Shown piece by piece: positions 62,313 to 64,000 of a DNA stretch of 64,000 nucleotides (position 1 is the first letter of the stretch; each line of letters opens with the position of its first letter). The translations under genes and the position numbers were made by a program. The notes beneath the pieces are model-generated. The model saw nothing but the letters and a program-made list of their open reading frames with translations, made no database searches and was not told where the DNA came from. Location: the NCBI RefSeq assembly GCF_945901735.1, contig NZ_CAMDLM010000007.1:62001-126000 (forward strand), written 5' to 3'. The DNA comes from Limnohabitans sp. Rim8. GTDB lineage: Bacteria > Pseudomonadota > Gammaproteobacteria > Burkholderiales > Burkholderiaceae_C.

Positions 62313-63187
62313 ACCTGCGTTTGTGGGCCATGCTGGCCTTGTTGGTCAGCCTGGTGTCTTTGGCGGTCGGCACCTCGTTTGCCAAAAGCCTGTTCCCTGC
62401 TTTGGGGGCAGAAGGCACCACCGCTTACCGCATCATTTTTGCCATGCTGATCCTGATGGCCGTGTTCCGGCCCTGGCGGCGCAAGTGGGTGTGGGCCGAT
62501 GCGTTGCCGCTGGGCCTGTACGGCGTCACGCTGGGCGTGATGAACCTGCTGTTTTACAGCGCCATCAAGACCATCCCCTTTGGCGTGGCGATCGCCATCG
62601 AGTTCATTGGCCCGCTGAGCGTGGCGGTCTGGACCTCTAAAAAAGCCAGCGACTGGCTCTGGGTGTCATTGGCCATCGCGGGCCTGGCGCTGCTGCTGCC
62701 TTTGCCCGGGGGCGATGCGGCCACAGCGCTCGACCCCTTGGGCATGTTTTTCGCCTTCGCGGCGGGAATTTGTTGGGCGCTTTACATCGTGTTTGGTCAG
62801 CGCGTGGCGCTGCGCTACGGGGCCATGGCCACGCCCATGGGCATGTTGGCCGCGGCTTTGGTGGTGGCCCCGGTGGGTATTTTTCATGCGGGTGCCGCCT
62901 TGCTCGACCCGCGCTGGTTGGTCGCCGGGCTGGCAGTGGCCTTGCTGTCCAGCGCCATCCCCTATGCGCTCGAGATGTTCTCGCTCAACCACCTGCCCAA
63001 AAACACCTTCAGCATTTTGCTCAGCCTCGAGCCCGCTGTGGGCGCACTGGCCGGCTGGCTGGTGCTGTCCGAACAATTGACGCTGCTGCAAGGGCTGGCC
63101 ATTGCGCTGGTGATGGCCGCCTCCATGGGCACGGCCTGGTCGGCCGGTCAGGACAAGCGGGTCACGCCCGGCAGCGGGCAGGCATAG
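62309..63187 (+). CDS. EamA-family exporter (RhtA-like)
   Basis: About 292 residues, ten membrane segments in two EamA repeats. FYSAIKTIPFGVAIAIEFIG in the first half and SLNHLPKNTFSILLSLEPAV with ALAGWLVLSEQL in the second resemble the threonine/homoserine exporter RhtA. The start is unsure: TTG 62309 overlaps the accessory gene stop, and ATG 62330 is an alternative. Co-directional with the nitrile hydratase genes, possibly exporting amide or acid products. Its 3' end overlaps the convergent oxyR by 40 bases. Confidence 0.86.
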   Translation: MNLRLWAMLALLVSLVSLAVGTSFAKSLFPALGAEGTTAYRIIFAMLILMAVFRPWRRKWVWADALPLGLYGVTLGVMNLLFYSAIKTIPFGVAIAIEFIGPLSVAVWTSKKASDWLWVSLAIAGLALLLPLPGGDAATALDPLGMFFAFAAGICWALYIVFGQRVALRYGAMATPMGMLAAALVVAPVGIFHAGAALLDPRWLVAGLAVALLSSAIPYALEMFSLNHLPKNTFSILLSLEPAVGALAGWLVLSEQLTLLQGLAIALVMAASMGTAWSAGQDKRVTPGSGQA

Positions 63188-64000
63188 ATGGCGTTGCGCA
63201 CGGCGGCAATGGCTTCGTAGCGGGTGTAGCTGCGCCGCCAGGCCAGCACCACGCGGCGCGTGGGCGGCTGGCCACCCGCCGGGTCGACGATGGGCAAGTA
63301 GCGCACGGGCGATTCGTGCCGCCCGCCTGAGCGCTTGTGCACAGGCTTGAGGTCGGGCACCGACATGCGCGGCACCAGCGTCACGCCCATGCCCGCCGCC
63401 ACCATGTGTTTGATGGTCTCCAGCGACGAGCCTTCAAAGGTCTTGCGAATGCCATCGGTCTGGCTGGCGTAGCGCGCAAATTCAGGGCACACCTCCAGCA
63501 CATGGTCGCGAAAGCAGTGGCCCGTGCCCAGCAACAACATGGTCTCGTTTTTCAGCTGCTCTGGGGTGATGAAGGCCTCTTTGGCCAGCGGGTGGTTCAG
63601 TGGCAAAGCCGCCATGAAGGTCTCGTCATACAGCGGCGCAATGGCCAGCCCCGACTCGGGGAAAGGCTCGGCCAGGATCGCACAATCGAGCTCACCCGTG
63701 CGCAGCATCTCCAGCAGGCGCACGGTGAAGTTCTCTTGCAGCATCAGCGGCATTTGCGGCAGGTCGGTGATGATCTGGCGCACCAGATCGGGCAGCAAAT
63801 ACGGCCCGATGGTGTAGATCACGCCCAGCCGCATGGTGCCCGACAGCGGGTCTTTGCCGCGCTTGGCGATTTCCTTGATCTCGGCGGCTTGCTCCAACAC
63901 GCTTTGCGCTTGGCGCACGATCTCTTCGCCCAAAGTTGTGACGGACACTTCACTGGCGCTGCGTTCAAAAATCTTCATGTCCAGCTCTTCTTCGAGCTTT
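63148..64000 (-). CDS. oxyR: Hydrogen-peroxide regulator OxyR (5' end outside window)
   Basis: LysR-family regulator lacking its N-terminal helix-turn-helix because the window ends. The effector domain has the peroxide-sensing cysteine pair in GTGHCFRDHVLEVCPEF, the OxyR hallmark, plus KEAFITPEQLKNETMLLLGT and MVAAGMGVTLVPRMSV. Disulfide formation activates antioxidant genes. The frame continues to the right edge (KLEEELD before the first visible Met). C-terminal ~40 bases overlap the EamA gene on the other strand. Confidence 0.94.
   Translation of the reverse strand, partial: KLEEELDMKIFERSASEVSVTTLGEEIVRQAQSVLEQAAEIKEIAKRGKDPLSGTMRLGVIYTIGPYLLPDLVRQIITDLPQMPLMLQENFTVRLLEMLRTGELDCAILAEPFPESGLAIAPLYDETFMAALPLNHPLAKEAFITPEQLKNETMLLLGTGHCFRDHVLEVCPEFARYASQTDGIRKTFEGSSLETIKHMVAAGMGVTLVPRMSVPDLKPVHKRSGGRHESPVRYLPIVDPAGGQPPTRRVVLAWRRSYTRYEAIAAVRNAIYACPLPGVTRLS

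Overview
The window is a high-GC chromosomal segment of a betaproteobacterium, most likely Burkholderiales and probably Comamonadaceae-like. This is inferred from gene content (TctD/TctE-type two-component pair, YajC-SecD-SecF, hut operon with HutC, BepA-type M48 protease, DUF3717/DUF1289 protein) and codon style; no rRNA or tRNA gene is present to confirm it. It is gene-dense, with few long gaps.

Layout. 0-2.6 kb: end of transketolase and a first GAPDH. 2.7-4.0 kb: an AT-richer patch of decayed genes, with two brnT toxin relics, two small antitoxin-like genes and a truncated acetyltransferase. 4.0-7.0 kb: GMC alcohol dehydrogenase and divergent alkane hydroxylase AlkB, preceded by a tiny coupled upstream ORF. 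7.0-7.2 kb: dispersed palindromic repeats, seen again at 60.2-60.5 kb. 7.2-16.1 kb: one long minus-strand histidine-utilisation operon (nitrate/sulfonate-type ABC transporter, hutC, hutH, hutU, hutI, hutG) with paired operator-like boxes upstream. 16.4-26.2 kb: the most interesting region, a bacterial microcompartment (BMC) locus. A Crp-family regulator and a class II aldolase/adducin protein run leftwards. Divergently, a NMT1/TauA-type ABC transporter, a TauD-like oxygenase homologue with altered active-site residues, a CoA-acylating aldehyde dehydrogenase with a C-terminal encapsulation-like helix, and shell proteins (two BMC-T, one BMC-P, one BMC-H) form one tightly spaced operon. A SnoaL/Cys-cluster protein of unknown function lies inside it. 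26.4-30.3 kb: 6-phosphogluconate dehydrogenase, LexA-controlled umuDC and an SRAP protein. 30.5-39.7 kb: an AT-richer island holding a Liv-type ABC transporter, acyl-CoA dehydrogenase, MDR oxidoreductase, acyl-CoA synthetase and an AcuR/NemR-like TetR regulator, probably for uptake and CoA-dependent breakdown of a carboxylic acid. 40-44 kb: a second GAPDH, a PLP ammonia-lyase and an acyl-CoA synthetase. 44-47.8 kb: topoisomerase III fused to a lysine/alanine-rich linker and a SWIB domain, divergent from a eukaryote-like SET-domain protein with a lysine-rich tail. 47.8-54.6 kb: birA, a small membrane protein, GST, TctDE, MarR, recA-recX and moaC. 54.7-60.1 kb: M48 protease, DUF3717/1289 protein, secF-secD-yajC. 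60.5-64 kb: cobalt-type nitrile hydratase alpha, beta and accessory subunits, an EamA exporter and the C-terminal part of OxyR.

How the BMC locus may work (inference): the ABC transporter imports a small, perhaps sulfonate-like, substrate; an upstream enzyme (the TauD homologue or the aldolase) yields an aldehyde; the encapsulated dehydrogenase converts it to an acyl-CoA. No phosphotransacylase, alcohol dehydrogenase, B12 enzyme or glycyl-radical enzyme is in the locus, so it matches none of the classical propanediol, ethanolamine or glycyl-radical types.
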